A stretch of DNA of 64,000 nt from Novosphingobium marinum (GCF_013408095.1 NZ_JACBZF010000002.1:682001-746000), one strand, 5' to 3'; shown: positions 29,970-40,878, numbered from the stretch's first letter. Notes: a model not told the origin generated them from the letters alone. Translations and numbers: made by a program.

Positions 29970-31631
29970 ATGGCAAATGGCGCGGCAAGGTTCGGCGCCG
30001 GTCCGAAGACGGTCGGCGGCACGCTTGTCGCCGCCGCGAACCTTCACGGCGAGGCTCCCGCGCTCGTATTCGACGGAGTGCGTTCGAACTGGCGGGACCT
30101 GCTCGCCGAAGTGCGCGAGATGGCGCGGCGCCTTGTCGGCGCGGGCGTCGCGCGGGGCGAGCATATCGGCGTGCTCATGCCCAACTGCCGCGACTACGTG
30201 GTGCTCTACTATGCGACCCAGCTGGTCGGCGCGCGGGCGGTCCTGCTCAACTCGCGCTACCGGCCCGACGACCTGGCCTACGTCATTCCGAAGGCGGACA
30301 TCGACGTGCTCTTCGTCGGCGGACACGCCCGCGAGCATTGCGACTACCGCCCGATGCTCGAGGAAGCGCTGCCCGGCATCGCGCAAGCCTTGCCGCTCGC
30401 CGGGGCGCCGCGACTGCGCTCGATCTACGAACTTGGCGACACGCGCGAGGGGCCGTGGCCGCAGCTTGCGGAGCTTGACGAACGCGCGGCGGGGATATCG
30501 CCGGACGAGGTCGATCGCAGGGCTGCGGAAGTGGAACCCGACGATGTCGGCCTGATGATCTTCAGCTCGGGCACCACGTCGCGCCCGAAGGCCTGCATGC
30601 TCACCCATCGCTCGCTGACCGACAGCGGCGAGGCGCTGGCCGAACGCTTCCGGCTGGGGCCAGAGGACGTCGTCTGGGACCCGCTGCCGCTGTTCCACAT
30701 GTCGACGATCCTGCCGCTGGCCGCCTGTCGCGCCGCCGGGGCCTGCTTCATCGGCATGTCGCATTTCGATGCCGACGGCGCGATGGACCTGCTCATCCGC
30801 GAGCGCCCGACGGTCCACTACGCGGGTTTCCCGACGATCGTCGGCGCGCTGGTCCAGCATCCGCGCTTCCCCGAGTACGACCAGTCGCGCCTGCGTATCA
30901 ATCACGTGGTCGGGCCGCCCGATCTCCTGCGGCGCTATGCCGCCTCGTTTCCAGGCGCGGTGCCGGTCAACAGCTACGGCCTGACCGAAGCGACCGGCGT
31001 CGTCTGCTACAGCCCGCTCGACGATCCGCCCGAGTTGCTGTTCGAGACAAACGGCCGCGTGTTCGACGGAACGGGGGTCAGCATCCGCGATGCCGGGAAC
31101 CGTGAGCTTCCCGATGGCGAACCCGGAGAGATCTGCCTTTCCGGTTTCCAGATCTTCGCGGGCTATTACGAGGACGAGGATGCCAACCGCAAGGCTGTCG
31201 ACGATGCGGGCCGGCTGCATACCGGGGACCTAGGGCGGATCGGGCCGGGAGGAAGGCTCGTCTACGAAGGGCGGCTCAAGGACATGCTCAAGATCGGGGG
31301 CGAGAACGTCGCGGCCGTCGAGATCGAGGGCTTCCTGATGCGCCACCCGGCCATCGCCATGGCACAGGTGGTCGGCGTGCCCGATGAGCGGCTGATGGAA
31401 GTCGCCGCCGCCTTCATAGAATGCGCGCCCGGCGAAACCGTCGCCGAGGCCGAAGTGATCCGCCACTGCCTGGGGCAGATCGCCAGCTACAAGATCCCGC
31501 GCTACGTCCGGTTCGTAAGCGACTGGCCGATGAGCGCCACGAAGATACAGAAGTTCGTCCTTCGCCGCGATTTCGTGCCGACCGGGCGCATAGACCTCGC
31601 CGCTTTCCGCGCCGCAGAGGACGCCGGGTGA
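29970..31631 (+). CDS. Adenylate-forming acyl-CoA ligase
   Basis: 553 residues, class I adenylate-forming enzyme that activates a carboxylic acid with ATP and transfers it to CoA. The phosphate loop SSGTTSRPK is at 199-207, the YGLTEATG motif follows, TGD is at 418-420, and the C-terminal catalytic lysine is K525 in MSATKIQKF. It resembles the medium/long-chain or carnitine-CoA ligase branch, but the substrate cannot be assigned. Its stop overlaps the GTG of a flavoprotein gene, which suggests a two-step catabolic module. Confidence 0.88.
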   Translation: MANGAARFGAGPKTVGGTLVAAANLHGEAPALVFDGVRSNWRDLLAEVREMARRLVGAGVARGEHIGVLMPNCRDYVVLYYATQLVGARAVLLNSRYRPDDLAYVIPKADIDVLFVGGHAREHCDYRPMLEEALPGIAQALPLAGAPRLRSIYELGDTREGPWPQLAELDERAAGISPDEVDRRAAEVEPDDVGLMIFSSGTTSRPKACMLTHRSLTDSGEALAERFRLGPEDVVWDPLPLFHMSTILPLAACRAAGACFIGMSHFDADGAMDLLIRERPTVHYAGFPTIVGALVQHPRFPEYDQSRLRINHVVGPPDLLRRYAASFPGAVPVNSYGLTEATGVVCYSPLDDPPELLFETNGRVFDGTGVSIRDAGNRELPDGEPGEICLSGFQIFAGYYEDEDANRKAVDDAGRLHTGDLGRIGPGGRLVYEGRLKDMLKIGGENVAAVEIEGFLMRHPAIAMAQVVGVPDERLMEVAAAFIECAPGETVAEAEVIRHCLGQIASYKIPRYVRFVSDWPMSATKIQKFVLRRDFVPTGRIDLAAFRAAEDAG

Positions 31632-33028
31632 GCGATACCGACTACGACGTCATCGTCATCGGCGCGGGCGGGGCGGGGCTGGCGGCGGCCTCTGCCGCAT
31701 CGGAGGAGGGCGCGCGCGTGCTGGTGGTGGAAGCGGCGGACCGCACCGGCGGTTCGACCGCGCTTTCGGGCGGCGTGTTCTACGCGGCGGGAACCTCGCT
31801 CCAGCGAGAAGCCGGGATCGAGGACGACACGCCCGAGGCGATGTTCGCCTATTACATGTGGCTCAACCAGTACAAGCTGGAGCCGGGCCTCGTCCGGCGG
31901 CTTTGCGAGGATGCGACGCCCGCGTTCGAGTGGCTGCGCCGGATCGGCGTCGCGTTCGACACCGACGGGCTCTATGCCTCGGGCGTCGACAAGGTGCGGC
32001 GCGGGCACCGCGCGGCGGGCATGGGTGCCGCGATCGCCGAGGCGCTCGAAGGCTCGTTCGCCGGGCGCGGAGTGGATGTCGCGCTGTCTACGCGTGTCGA
32101 GGACCTGCTGGTCGAGGAAGGCGCGGTGCGCGGCATCCGTGTTGCCGGGGAGCCGGTGCGCGCCCGTTCGGTCATCGTCGCGAGCGGCGGCTTCGGAGCG
32201 AACCCCGACATGCTGGCCGCGCTCTACCCCGACGCTGCCCGTCACGGCGACCTTCACTGGTACATCGGCGCCGATACGTGCCGGGGGGACGGCATCGCGA
32301 TGGGTCGCAAGGCGGGCGCGGCGATCAGCCATCCCGACAACCGGGGGCTGCTCCTCCTGACGCCGGGTTTCGCAAAGGAGCTTGAAGTCTACCTGCCCGG
32401 ATGGCTGGTCATGGTGAACCGCCTGGGCCTGCGCTTCATCGACGAGACCATCGAGTATTCAGTGCTGTCGCAGGTCATGAACGCGCAGCCCGAGCGGGAC
32501 TGTTTCGCGATCTTCGACGAGGCCTCCCGCGCGGCATCGAAGAGCACGCCGGAGCGGCCTGCACCGAACTGGGAAGCCGAACGCCTGCTCGATCATGTCG
32601 CGGACGGCCTGGTCGAGCGCGCCGACTCGCTCGACGCGCTTGCCGGCAAGCTGGGAGTCCCCGCCGCCGCGCTTCGCAACACGGTCGCGCAGTACAATGC
32701 CGACGTCGCGCATGGCGAGGATCGGGCCTTCTTCAAGCCGCCAGACATGCTGCGGACGATCTCGGAACCGCCGTTCTACGCCGCGCGCATCCGAGCCGCG
32801 ATCGTGTGCTGGACCGGGACGGGCCTGAGGATCGACACCGGAGCGCGTGTCCTCGGCACCGACAACGCGCCGGTCCCCGGCCTCTACGCGGCAGGCGAGA
32901 CGACGGGGGGCATGTTCGGGGAATGCTATGCCGCAGGCGGTGCTTCAATCGCCAACGCGGTGGTGTTCGGCCGGATCGCCGGCGCGAATGCTGCCCGAGC
33001 CACCGCCTCACAGGACAGGCGTTCATAA
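31628..33028 (+). CDS. FAD-binding dehydrogenase (fumarate reductase/KstD-like)
   Basis: 466 residues from GTG 31628, overlapping the ligase stop. The FAD dinucleotide motif (VIVIGAGGAGLAAASAA) starts at about residue 8, followed by TGGSTALSGG, the GGFGANPDML strand and the C-terminal YAAGE with GGASIANAV. This layout fits the fumarate reductase/3-ketosteroid dehydrogenase superfamily, which introduces or reduces C=C bonds. The substrate is unknown; coupling to an acyl-CoA ligase suggests degradation of a carboxylic acid. Confidence 0.85.
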   Translation: MSDTDYDVIVIGAGGAGLAAASAASEEGARVLVVEAADRTGGSTALSGGVFYAAGTSLQREAGIEDDTPEAMFAYYMWLNQYKLEPGLVRRLCEDATPAFEWLRRIGVAFDTDGLYASGVDKVRRGHRAAGMGAAIAEALEGSFAGRGVDVALSTRVEDLLVEEGAVRGIRVAGEPVRARSVIVASGGFGANPDMLAALYPDAARHGDLHWYIGADTCRGDGIAMGRKAGAAISHPDNRGLLLLTPGFAKELEVYLPGWLVMVNRLGLRFIDETIEYSVLSQVMNAQPERDCFAIFDEASRAASKSTPERPAPNWEAERLLDHVADGLVERADSLDALAGKLGVPAAALRNTVAQYNADVAHGEDRAFFKPPDMLRTISEPPFYAARIRAAIVCWTGTGLRIDTGARVLGTDNAPVPGLYAAGETTGGMFGECYAAGGASIANAVVFGRIAGANAARATASQDRRS

Positions 33029-33148
33029 AAAAGACGATAAACCTTAACAACTGCTGCAACGGCAGTTCAGCGTCACCTCACGGGGGCCCTGCTAGAAAGG
33101 GCATGCAATCGGGCAATCCGGCCCGACCAACCGAGAGGACCAGACGAC

Positions 33149-33676
33149 ATGAAGACCCTTAGCAAGATACTGGTCGGAACCGTGGCCGCCGGCGCTATGG
33201 CGGTCTCCACGGCAACTCCGGCCCAGGCACGCGACCGTGACGGCGGCATCGATGCCGGCGAAGTGATCGCAGGCGCCCTCGTCATCGGCGGGATCGCCGC
33301 CGTTGCCGCAGCGGCGAGCGACAACGACCGCGACCGCTGGGATTACCGCGACCGCCGCTACGACAGTCGCTACGACCGCGATCGCTACGGCTATCGCTAT
33401 CGTGGACGCGGGATGGACCCGCGCGCGGCAGTCGACCAGTGCGTCCGCGCCGTCGAGCGCAGGGCGAGCCGCTACAGCTATGGCCGTGCCGAGGTTACCC
33501 GCATCACCCGCGTGCGCGACAGGCGCCGGGGATTCGAGGTAAGGGGCCGCCTGGCTGTCGATGAGCGCGGCTACGGCCGTCGCGGCCGCCGCGGTTACGA
33601 TACCGGCAAGTTCAGCTGCGACGTCGAATACGGGCGCATCCGCGACCTCGACATCGACGGCATCCGCGGCTTCTGA
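33149..33676 (+). CDS. Exported glycine-zipper, Arg/Tyr-rich protein, tandem paralogue A
   Basis: Family not named. 175 residues: signal peptide at about 1-28 (ending ATPAQA), a GIDAGEVIAGALVIGGIAA hydrophobic glycine-rich segment, a low-complexity Asp/Arg/Tyr stretch at ~60-90, then a C-terminal domain with two cysteines (DQCVRAVE and FSCDVEYG). The next gene has the same order of parts, so the pair is a tandem duplication. Envelope location is likely. The function is unknown. Confidence 0.75.
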   Translation: MKTLSKILVGTVAAGAMAVSTATPAQARDRDGGIDAGEVIAGALVIGGIAAVAAAASDNDRDRWDYRDRRYDSRYDRDRYGYRYRGRGMDPRAAVDQCVRAVERRASRYSYGRAEVTRITRVRDRRRGFEVRGRLAVDERGYGRRGRRGYDTGKFSCDVEYGRIRDLDIDGIRGF

Positions 33677-33685
33677 TACACGGCG

Positions 33686-33725
33686 AGGCGGTTCATGCTT
33701 GCGACAGTATGAGCCGCCTATTTTT
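33686..33725 (+). terminator. Intrinsic terminator between the tandem paralogues
   Basis: AGGCGGTTCAT pairs with ATGAGCCGCCT (one G-U pair) around about 12 bases, followed by ATTTTT. The two paralogues are therefore probably transcribed separately or at different levels. Confidence 0.85.
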
Positions 33726-33770
33726 CGACGGATGGGCGAGGCAGATCGCCTTTTCGAGGATCACGATCGC

Positions 33771-34328
33771 ATGAAGAACTTCGTTTCGCGCCCGGCTGTG
33801 GCCATTGCCGCCGCCGCGGCGCTTTCGTTGACGGCAACGCCCGCAATGGCCCGCGGTTACGGCGACTGGCACCGCTATCGCCACCATCACGATCGGGGCA
33901 TCGACGGCGGTGACGTTCTTGCCGGAGTGCTGATCATAGGCGGCATCGCGGCGATTGCTGCGGCCGCCAGCAAGTCGAGCCGCGACCGCAACGAGCGTGA
34001 CTATCCGGGCCGCCCGCCGCGTCCCGGCGAGGACGACTGGCGCGACTACGGCGACGACCGCGACGACCGGGATCGCGACGACGACTATGCGCGCGGCGCG
34101 ACCTCGCGCAGCCTCGATGCCGCTGCGGACGCCTGCGTCTTCGAAGTCGAGCGCGGCGAAATCCGGATCGAATCTATCGACAGCGTCGAGCGGACGCGCG
34201 TCGGCTACGACAACGTGGACGGCTGGGACGTTGCGGGCCGGCTAGAGGATGGCCGCGCCTTCGCGTGCACCGTCGATACCGACATGCGCATCCGGCGCGC
34301 GAGCGTCGACGGCCGGGCGGTCTACTGA
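33771..34328 (+). CDS. Exported glycine-zipper, Asp/Arg-rich protein, tandem paralogue B
   Basis: 185 residues from ATG 33771, which has CGAGGA upstream; an ATG at 33732 is in frame but would spoil the signal peptide. Signal sequence to about residue 27 (TATPAMA), a GIDGGDVLAGVLIIGGIAAIAA segment almost the same as in the gene before, an Asp/Arg-rich linker, then a domain with ACVFEVE and FACTVDTD. The two cysteines match those of the upstream copy and may form a disulfide. The function is unknown. Confidence 0.75.
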   Translation: MKNFVSRPAVAIAAAAALSLTATPAMARGYGDWHRYRHHHDRGIDGGDVLAGVLIIGGIAAIAAAASKSSRDRNERDYPGRPPRPGEDDWRDYGDDRDDRDRDDDYARGATSRSLDAAADACVFEVERGEIRIESIDSVERTRVGYDNVDGWDVAGRLEDGRAFACTVDTDMRIRRASVDGRAVY

Positions 34329-34356
34329 GCCCGCCGCGACCGCCCCTTCGAGCCTC

Positions 34357-34989
34357 TCAGACCTGGCGTGCTCCCCCGTACGAGGGGAGCGCCAGCGACC
34401 ATCGGATCGCCGCGCCGCGCAAGGCGAAGCCTGCCGCCGCGGCCACCGCCCAAGTGATCGCCGGCGACAGGCCAGCGAGGATACCCACGGCAGCCAGCGA
34501 AGCGGCAAGCGCGGCGGCGGTCACGTATAGTTCCGGGCGCATCAGGATCGAGGGCTGGCCCGCCAGCACGTCGCGGATGATGCCGCCGACGCAGCCGGTG
34601 ACCACGCCCATCAGGATCGCGGGAACCGGCGGCACTCCGAAGCGCAGCGCCTTGATCGTGCCGAGCACCGAATAGGCCGCAAGGCCCGCCGCATCCGCCC
34701 ACTCGATCAGGTTGCCCGATCCTTCCCACCACCGCCGGGGCGCGATCCACGCAACGATCGCGACGCCAAGGCACACCGGCGCGACGAGCGGGTCGCGAAC
34801 CCAGAACACCGGCGCTCCGATCAGCAAGTCGCGCACCGACCCGCCGCCGACGCCGGTCACCAGCGCGAAGAACGCCATGGTCACGAACGTCTGCCGCAGC
34901 CGCGCGGCAAGCAGCGCGCCGGTCAGCGCGAAGATGGCGATCCCCAGAAGATCGAGCGCAGGGGGAAGGGCGGGCATGTCGCTGGGCAT
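34357..34989 (-). CDS. UPF0126 / TRIC-type membrane protein (YicG-like)
   Basis: 210 residues from ATG 34989; starts at 35001 and 34977 are also in frame. Two related hydrophobic repeats, each with a GGxxRD-type loop (VGGGSVRDLLIG and VGGIIRDVLAG), give about six or seven membrane helices. This is the bacterial TRIC/UPF0126 architecture, seen in trimeric cation channels; other work links family members to small-molecule transport. It is convergent with the upstream exported proteins and divergent from the M49 peptidase gene. Confidence 0.87.
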   Translation of the reverse strand: MPSDMPALPPALDLLGIAIFALTGALLAARLRQTFVTMAFFALVTGVGGGSVRDLLIGAPVFWVRDPLVAPVCLGVAIVAWIAPRRWWEGSGNLIEWADAAGLAAYSVLGTIKALRFGVPPVPAILMGVVTGCVGGIIRDVLAGQPSILMRPELYVTAAALAASLAAVGILAGLSPAITWAVAAAAGFALRGAAIRWSLALPSYGGARQV

Positions 34990-35110
34990 GGCGATCCCCA
35001 TAATGCGAACCGGCACCGCGCGCCATCGCCGCATGAAGGCGCCGGTGACAGGCAACCCGGCGGCGGCTAGGCGGTTTCACAAGTGTACATAACCCAACGG
35101 ACATTCGACG

Positions 35111-36790
<1,680 letters not shown>

Positions 36791-36799
36791 GGGGAGAAC

Positions 36800-37401
36800 T
36801 CAGGGCGCGGGCGTGGCGGAAACCTTGACCGTGCGCGGCGTTAGATAGCTTACCGCATTTCCGTCCGCGTCGGTGCGGACGCTTGCGGTCTCGAACAGGC
36901 CCGCCTTGCAGATTGCCGCGCCGATCTTGGCATTTTTCATTCCTGCTGAATGGCAGTCGGCGACTCGTCCCGTAGGATCCACGTCGAGGACCAGATTGAC
37001 AACAGCTTCCGCAGCCCCGTCCGGCAGGCCGGCAACCGTGACAGTAGCGTCGACACCCTTGCGCAGTGCGCCGACGCGGTCACCTTCCTCGTTGCCCGGA
37101 AGATAGAGCGGACAAGTACGGTGTCGGCGAAGAAGCGCGTTGTTCCTGTTGCGTCTCTGGCCGACTTCATATCTCTGGCCGATAGTTTCGAGCAGATCTG
37201 TCCGGCAAGCCGTTCGTCACCAAAAGTCTGCTGTGGCTTGCAGGAGATCACCCGACCGGCTGGGTCGACGACCACGTCGACAAGCGCGGCTGCGGATTTC
37301 TCCTTGCGAATTGCCCAGTCGGGATAGTCTGTCGCCCCCGCTGCTCCAGACACGTCGGGTATGAAAAATGCTGCGGAAAGCATAAATGAAATCAGTGGCA
37401 A
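36800..37401 (-). pseudogene. Frameshifted exported protein with two TonB-C-like modules
   Basis: Reading leftwards from about 37401 (TTG; ATG 37383 is an alternative), a signal peptide is followed by a module with VVVDPAGRVISC. Near 37100-37110 the frame breaks: coding continues in the other frame as LYLPGNEEGDR and then LVLDVDPTGRVADC, to the stop at 36800. Restoring one base gives a protein of about 200 residues with two similar modules resembling TonB C-terminal domains. Either a real recent frameshift or a sequencing error. Convergent with the M49 gene. Confidence 0.65.
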
Positions 37402-37506
37402 GGTAATTCCCCGTTCGTCTTCGGCGTGCGCACGCTATCGCGTTACCGATTTATCTCAATGAGGTGATTTTGATAACCTATAACCTCATCCGAGGTCGGT
37501 GCCCCT

Positions 37507-38202
37507 TCAGCTTCGCCGCAGGCTCCGGCGGCGGCGGAACAGGAGGATGAAGCCGATGAACGTGCCCCCCAGGGCCACGGCGGCGAAGGCGATCAGGATG
37601 GGGTGATGCGTGTCCTCGCGGGTTTGCAGGTCCATGATGTGAAGACCCCAGGCGAAATCGAACACGCGCCAGAAGGGTGTTCGCACCGCTGAAATCTCGG
37701 CGCTTACGGGATCCACGTAGACATGCGTCCCGTCGCGCAGCGTCGCCTGCCAGATGTCCTCTGCCCGGCGCCAGTCGAAAGGAGGGGAGGCGGCCTTGTG
37801 GAACGTCAGCGAGGCAAGGTCGCGCCCGCCGACGATCCGGCTTGCGACGACCGCCCGGATTTCCACGGACGAGGGTCCGGGCAATGTCTCGCCGCTGGCC
37901 GGATCGAACCTGATGCGCCGTCCGTCCGCCGCCTCGATAACTCCGAACGGACCGTCCGGTCCCGGCATCAGCACGATGCGCCGCGCCGGTATGTTCACGG
38001 GCACGCGAAGGCTCGCGCCGGGCGCGATCACCGCTGCCGGGATGTCCCGTCGCAAGTGGTTGCCGCGAACTTCCTCGATGGGCCGCAAGGTCATCAGCAG
38101 TCCCGTCGCCGTCCACAGGATCAGCGGAACGCCGATGAGCCAGCCCAGCCAGATGTGCCAGCGCGCCAGGCTCCGCATCGCTTTTCCGTTACGCATCGGC
38201 AT
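37507..38202 (-). CDS. PepSY-type membrane protein
   Basis: 231 residues. A membrane helix at about 13-37 (WHIWLGWLIGVPLILWTATG), a periplasmic part with FDPASGETL and VYVDPVSAEI strands typical of PepSY repeats, then WGLHIMDL and a C-terminal helix before RRRRSLRRS. PepSY-associated membrane proteins often accompany iron/siderophore reduction or peptidase control. Here it is the last gene of the leftward TCA-cycle unit, 13 bases after the VOC gene. Role unknown. Confidence 0.8.
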   Translation of the reverse strand: MPMRNGKAMRSLARWHIWLGWLIGVPLILWTATGLLMTLRPIEEVRGNHLRRDIPAAVIAPGASLRVPVNIPARRIVLMPGPDGPFGVIEAADGRRIRFDPASGETLPGPSSVEIRAVVASRIVGGRDLASLTFHKAASPPFDWRRAEDIWQATLRDGTHVYVDPVSAEISAVRTPFWRVFDFAWGLHIMDLQTREDTHHPILIAFAAVALGGTFIGFILLFRRRRSLRRS

Positions 38203-38215
38203 GGCTTGTCCTGTC

Positions 38216-38641
38216 TCAGTCCGTCGCGAACAGTTGACCGGGATCGGCGAAGGCCTTCATCTCGATTGCGTTGCCGGAAGGGTCGCGGAAGAACATCGTC
38301 GCCTGTTCGCCAGGCTTGCCGCGAAAGCGCACGTGCGGTTCGATCTCGAAATCGACCCCGGCAGCGGTCAGCCTGTCGGCGAGTGCCTGCCAGTCCTCCA
38401 TCGACAGCACGATGCCGAAGTGCGGCACCGGCACGTCGTGGCCGTCGACCGGGTTCGCGCCGGCGGCGGGCGCGGCCATGCCGTCCACCCGGTGCGCGAC
38501 GATCTGGTGGCCGAAAAAGTCGAAGTCGATCCAGTCGGCCGCGCTGCGTCCTTCGGGGCAACCCATCGTCCCGCCCCAGAAGCGGCGCGCGGCTGCAAGG
38601 TCGTGAACAGAGAAGGCGAGATGAAACGGGCGAAGGGTCAT
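38216..38641 (-). CDS. VOC-superfamily (glyoxalase-like) protein
   Basis: 141 residues from ATG 38641, which overlaps the stop of the membrane protein upstream. It has two beta-alpha-beta-beta-beta units: HLAFSVHDLAAARRFW at the start, VPHFGIVLS in the middle, then FFRDPSGNAIEMKAF at the end. Likely metal ligands are H7, the His of VPHFG and the Glu of AIEMK. Family members include glyoxalases, dioxygenases and resistance proteins; the reaction here is not assignable. Confidence 0.85.
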   Translation of the reverse strand: MTLRPFHLAFSVHDLAAARRFWGGTMGCPEGRSAADWIDFDFFGHQIVAHRVDGMAAPAAGANPVDGHDVPVPHFGIVLSMEDWQALADRLTAAGVDFEIEPHVRFRGKPGEQATMFFRDPSGNAIEMKAFADPGQLFATD

Positions 38642-39453
38642 GATCCTTCCCGGGTACGCAGTCCGAGCGCGAATGCAAAGCCGAGGATCGACGATGCACC
38701 GTATCCGATCAGCGGGGCCGGGTAGCTCGACATCAGCGCCATCGTGCCGAACCCGAACAGCGCGCCACCGAGCGCGAACCGTTCGACGCGCGGCAACGGG
38801 ACCGCGAAGATCACGAGCAGGAACGCGGCGGCGAAGCTGGCGGCAAGGCCGAACGCGATCCAGACCGAACGGAGAGCCGCGTCGGTCAGCACGTGCTCGA
38901 CGAAGGGCTGGGGCGCCAGCGGCGGTCCGGCGGCCATCACCAGGCTGCTGGCGAAAGTGACGATCGCGACGAGACCGACCTTCCAGTCCCGGCTGACGTG
39001 ATGGATGCCAACCGCCGCGATGGTGAGCGCGAACCCGCTTGCCGCGTCGGGCTGGACAAAAGTGCCGAACAGCGCTGCGAGAAGGATCGGCGCGCATTCG
39101 TTCGGTGCGCGCGCGGCAAGGACCGCCAGCGCCGGGATGGCGAAAGCGCCGGTGTGCAGCACCAGCGGACCGAGCGGGAGCCAGCGCGCGACGCCGTTGA
39201 TCTCGGGTCCCGTGATGCGCGGCATCGCTAGCAGCACGACGAGCGCCGCCGCCAGCAGCCAGATCGCGCGCGCCGCTTTCGGCCCGCGCCCGAACGCGGT
39301 CCACAGCGCGCCGACTGCGAGCGCCACGGCGTTTGTCGCGAGGTACCTGCCGGGCGCTCCCGCCGTCCACAGCCAGGCGAGCCCGGCGAGGACCGGGAGG
39401 GCGAGCGCGGCAAGGGCGGGCAACAGATGCCTTGCCCCGGCCGGCGTCGCCAT
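38638..39453 (-). CDS. Miniature SEDS-like (FtsW/RodA-related) membrane protein
   Basis: 271 residues from ATG 39453, five bases after the lpdA stop, with about eight hydrophobic segments. It carries three signatures of the SEDS glycosyltransferases in the right order: INGVARWLPLG at 85-95, QPD at 134-136 (the aspartate of the QPDLGT motif is catalytic in RodA/FtsW), and a C-terminal PLIGYGASSIL near 247-257 like the PFISYGGSSLL of SEDS proteins. It is about 100 residues shorter than RodA or FtsW. It may be a diverged or minimal SEDS relative; function unproven. Confidence 0.6.
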   Translation of the reverse strand: MATPAGARHLLPALAALALPVLAGLAWLWTAGAPGRYLATNAVALAVGALWTAFGRGPKAARAIWLLAAALVVLLAMPRITGPEINGVARWLPLGPLVLHTGAFAIPALAVLAARAPNECAPILLAALFGTFVQPDAASGFALTIAAVGIHHVSRDWKVGLVAIVTFASSLVMAAGPPLAPQPFVEHVLTDAALRSVWIAFGLAASFAAAFLLVIFAVPLPRVERFALGGALFGFGTMALMSSYPAPLIGYGASSILGFAFALGLRTREGS

Positions 39454-39458
39454 CCGCG

Positions 39459-40868
39459 TCAGATGTGGATCGGCTTGCCGGTCACCGCCATTGCCGCTTC
39501 CTTCAGCGCCTCGGCGTGCGTCGGGTGGGCGTGGCAGGTATAGGCGATGTCCTCGCTCGTCGCGCCGAACTCCATCGCCTGCGCGGCCTGCGCGATCATC
39601 GTGCCCGCGACCGACGCGATGCACCACACGCCGAGCACCCGGTCGGTCTTCGCATCGGCGATGACCTTGACGAAGCCTTCGGGCTCGCGGTTGGTCTTGG
39701 CGCGGCTGTTGGCCATCATCGGGAACTTGCCGACGCGGACCTCGTGCCCTGCTTCCTTCGCCGCTTCCTCGCTGAGGCCGACGCCGGCGAATTCGGGCCA
39801 GGTGTAGACGACGCTGGGGATGACCGCGTGGTTCACGATGCCGGTCTGGCCCGCGATGTTCTCGGCGACGGCAATGCCCTCGTCCTCGGCCTTGTGGGCA
39901 AGCATCGGGCCGGGGATGACGTCGCCGATGGCCCAGACGTGGTGGACTTTGGTGCGGAATTCGTGGTCGGTCTCTATCTGCCCCCGCTGGTTCGTCTCGA
40001 GGTCGATGTTGTGGAGGCCGAGGCCCTCGGTATTGGGCCGCCGCCCGATCGAGACGAGCACGCAGTCGGCCTCGAGCTTCTCGGCATCGCCGCCCTTGGC
40101 GGGTTCGAGTGTCAGCGTGACCTTCCTGCCCTTCACGGACGCGCCGGTGACCTTGGTCGAAAGCCTGAGCTCCATGCCCTGCTTCTTGAAGATCCTGGCC
40201 GCTTCCTTGCGAACGTCGCCGTCCATGCCGGGCAGGAGCTGGTCGAGGAATTCGACGACGGTCACTTTCGCGCCCAGTCGCCGCCAGACCGATCCGAGTT
40301 CGAGCCCGATCACGCCGCCGCCGATCACCACCATGTGGTCGGGCACCTTGCCGAGCGCGAGCGCACCCGTCGAATCGACGATCAGGCCCTTGTCGTTGTC
40401 CACCTCGACGCCGGGAAGCGGGGTGACGCTTGAGCCGGTGGCGATGACCACGTTCTTCGCGCGGTAGTCCTTGCCGGCGACGTCGACCGTATGCGCGTCC
40501 TTGAACACGGCGTGGCCCTTCAGCCAGTCGACCTTGTTCTTCTTGAACAGGAACTCGATGCCGCCGGTCAGTTCCTTGACGGCGGTTGCCTTCTCGTCCT
40601 GCATCGCGCCGAGGTCGAGGCTGACCTTCTCGGCCTTGATGCCGAACTTGGCCATCGTCCCGTGCGCGGCCTCGTCGAACAGCTCGGAGCCGTGGAGCAG
40701 CGCCTTCGAGGGAATGCAGCCGACGTTGAGGCAGGTGCCGCCCAGCGTCTCGCGGCTTTCGGCGCAGGCGACCCTGAGGCCGAGCTGCGCGGCACGGATC
40801 GCGGCGACGTAGCCGCCGGGGCCGGCACCGATGACGAGGACGTCGTAGTCGAAGTTCTGGTCAGCCAT
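39459..40868 (-). CDS. lpdA: Dihydrolipoyl dehydrogenase (E3)
   Basis: 469 residues. FAD motif VIGAGPGGYVAA at 13-24, redox-active disulfide C46/C51 in GGTCLNVGCIPSK, NAD-binding VIGGGVIGLELG in the middle, and the interface motif HPTHAE with H448 and E453. It reoxidises dihydrolipoyl groups of the 2-oxoglutarate (and possibly other) dehydrogenase complexes. It follows sucB by 10 bases in the same leftward operon. Confidence 0.97.
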   Translation of the reverse strand: MADQNFDYDVLVIGAGPGGYVAAIRAAQLGLRVACAESRETLGGTCLNVGCIPSKALLHGSELFDEAAHGTMAKFGIKAEKVSLDLGAMQDEKATAVKELTGGIEFLFKKNKVDWLKGHAVFKDAHTVDVAGKDYRAKNVVIATGSSVTPLPGVEVDNDKGLIVDSTGALALGKVPDHMVVIGGGVIGLELGSVWRRLGAKVTVVEFLDQLLPGMDGDVRKEAARIFKKQGMELRLSTKVTGASVKGRKVTLTLEPAKGGDAEKLEADCVLVSIGRRPNTEGLGLHNIDLETNQRGQIETDHEFRTKVHHVWAIGDVIPGPMLAHKAEDEGIAVAENIAGQTGIVNHAVIPSVVYTWPEFAGVGLSEEAAKEAGHEVRVGKFPMMANSRAKTNREPEGFVKVIADAKTDRVLGVWCIASVAGTMIAQAAQAMEFGATSEDIAYTCHAHPTHAEALKEAAMAVTGKPIHI

Positions 40869-40878
40869 TCGTATTCCC

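Noticed and set aside
37100..37110. Programmed ribosomal frameshift
   Set aside because: No slippery heptamer or following pseudoknot is evident; a one-base loss is simpler.
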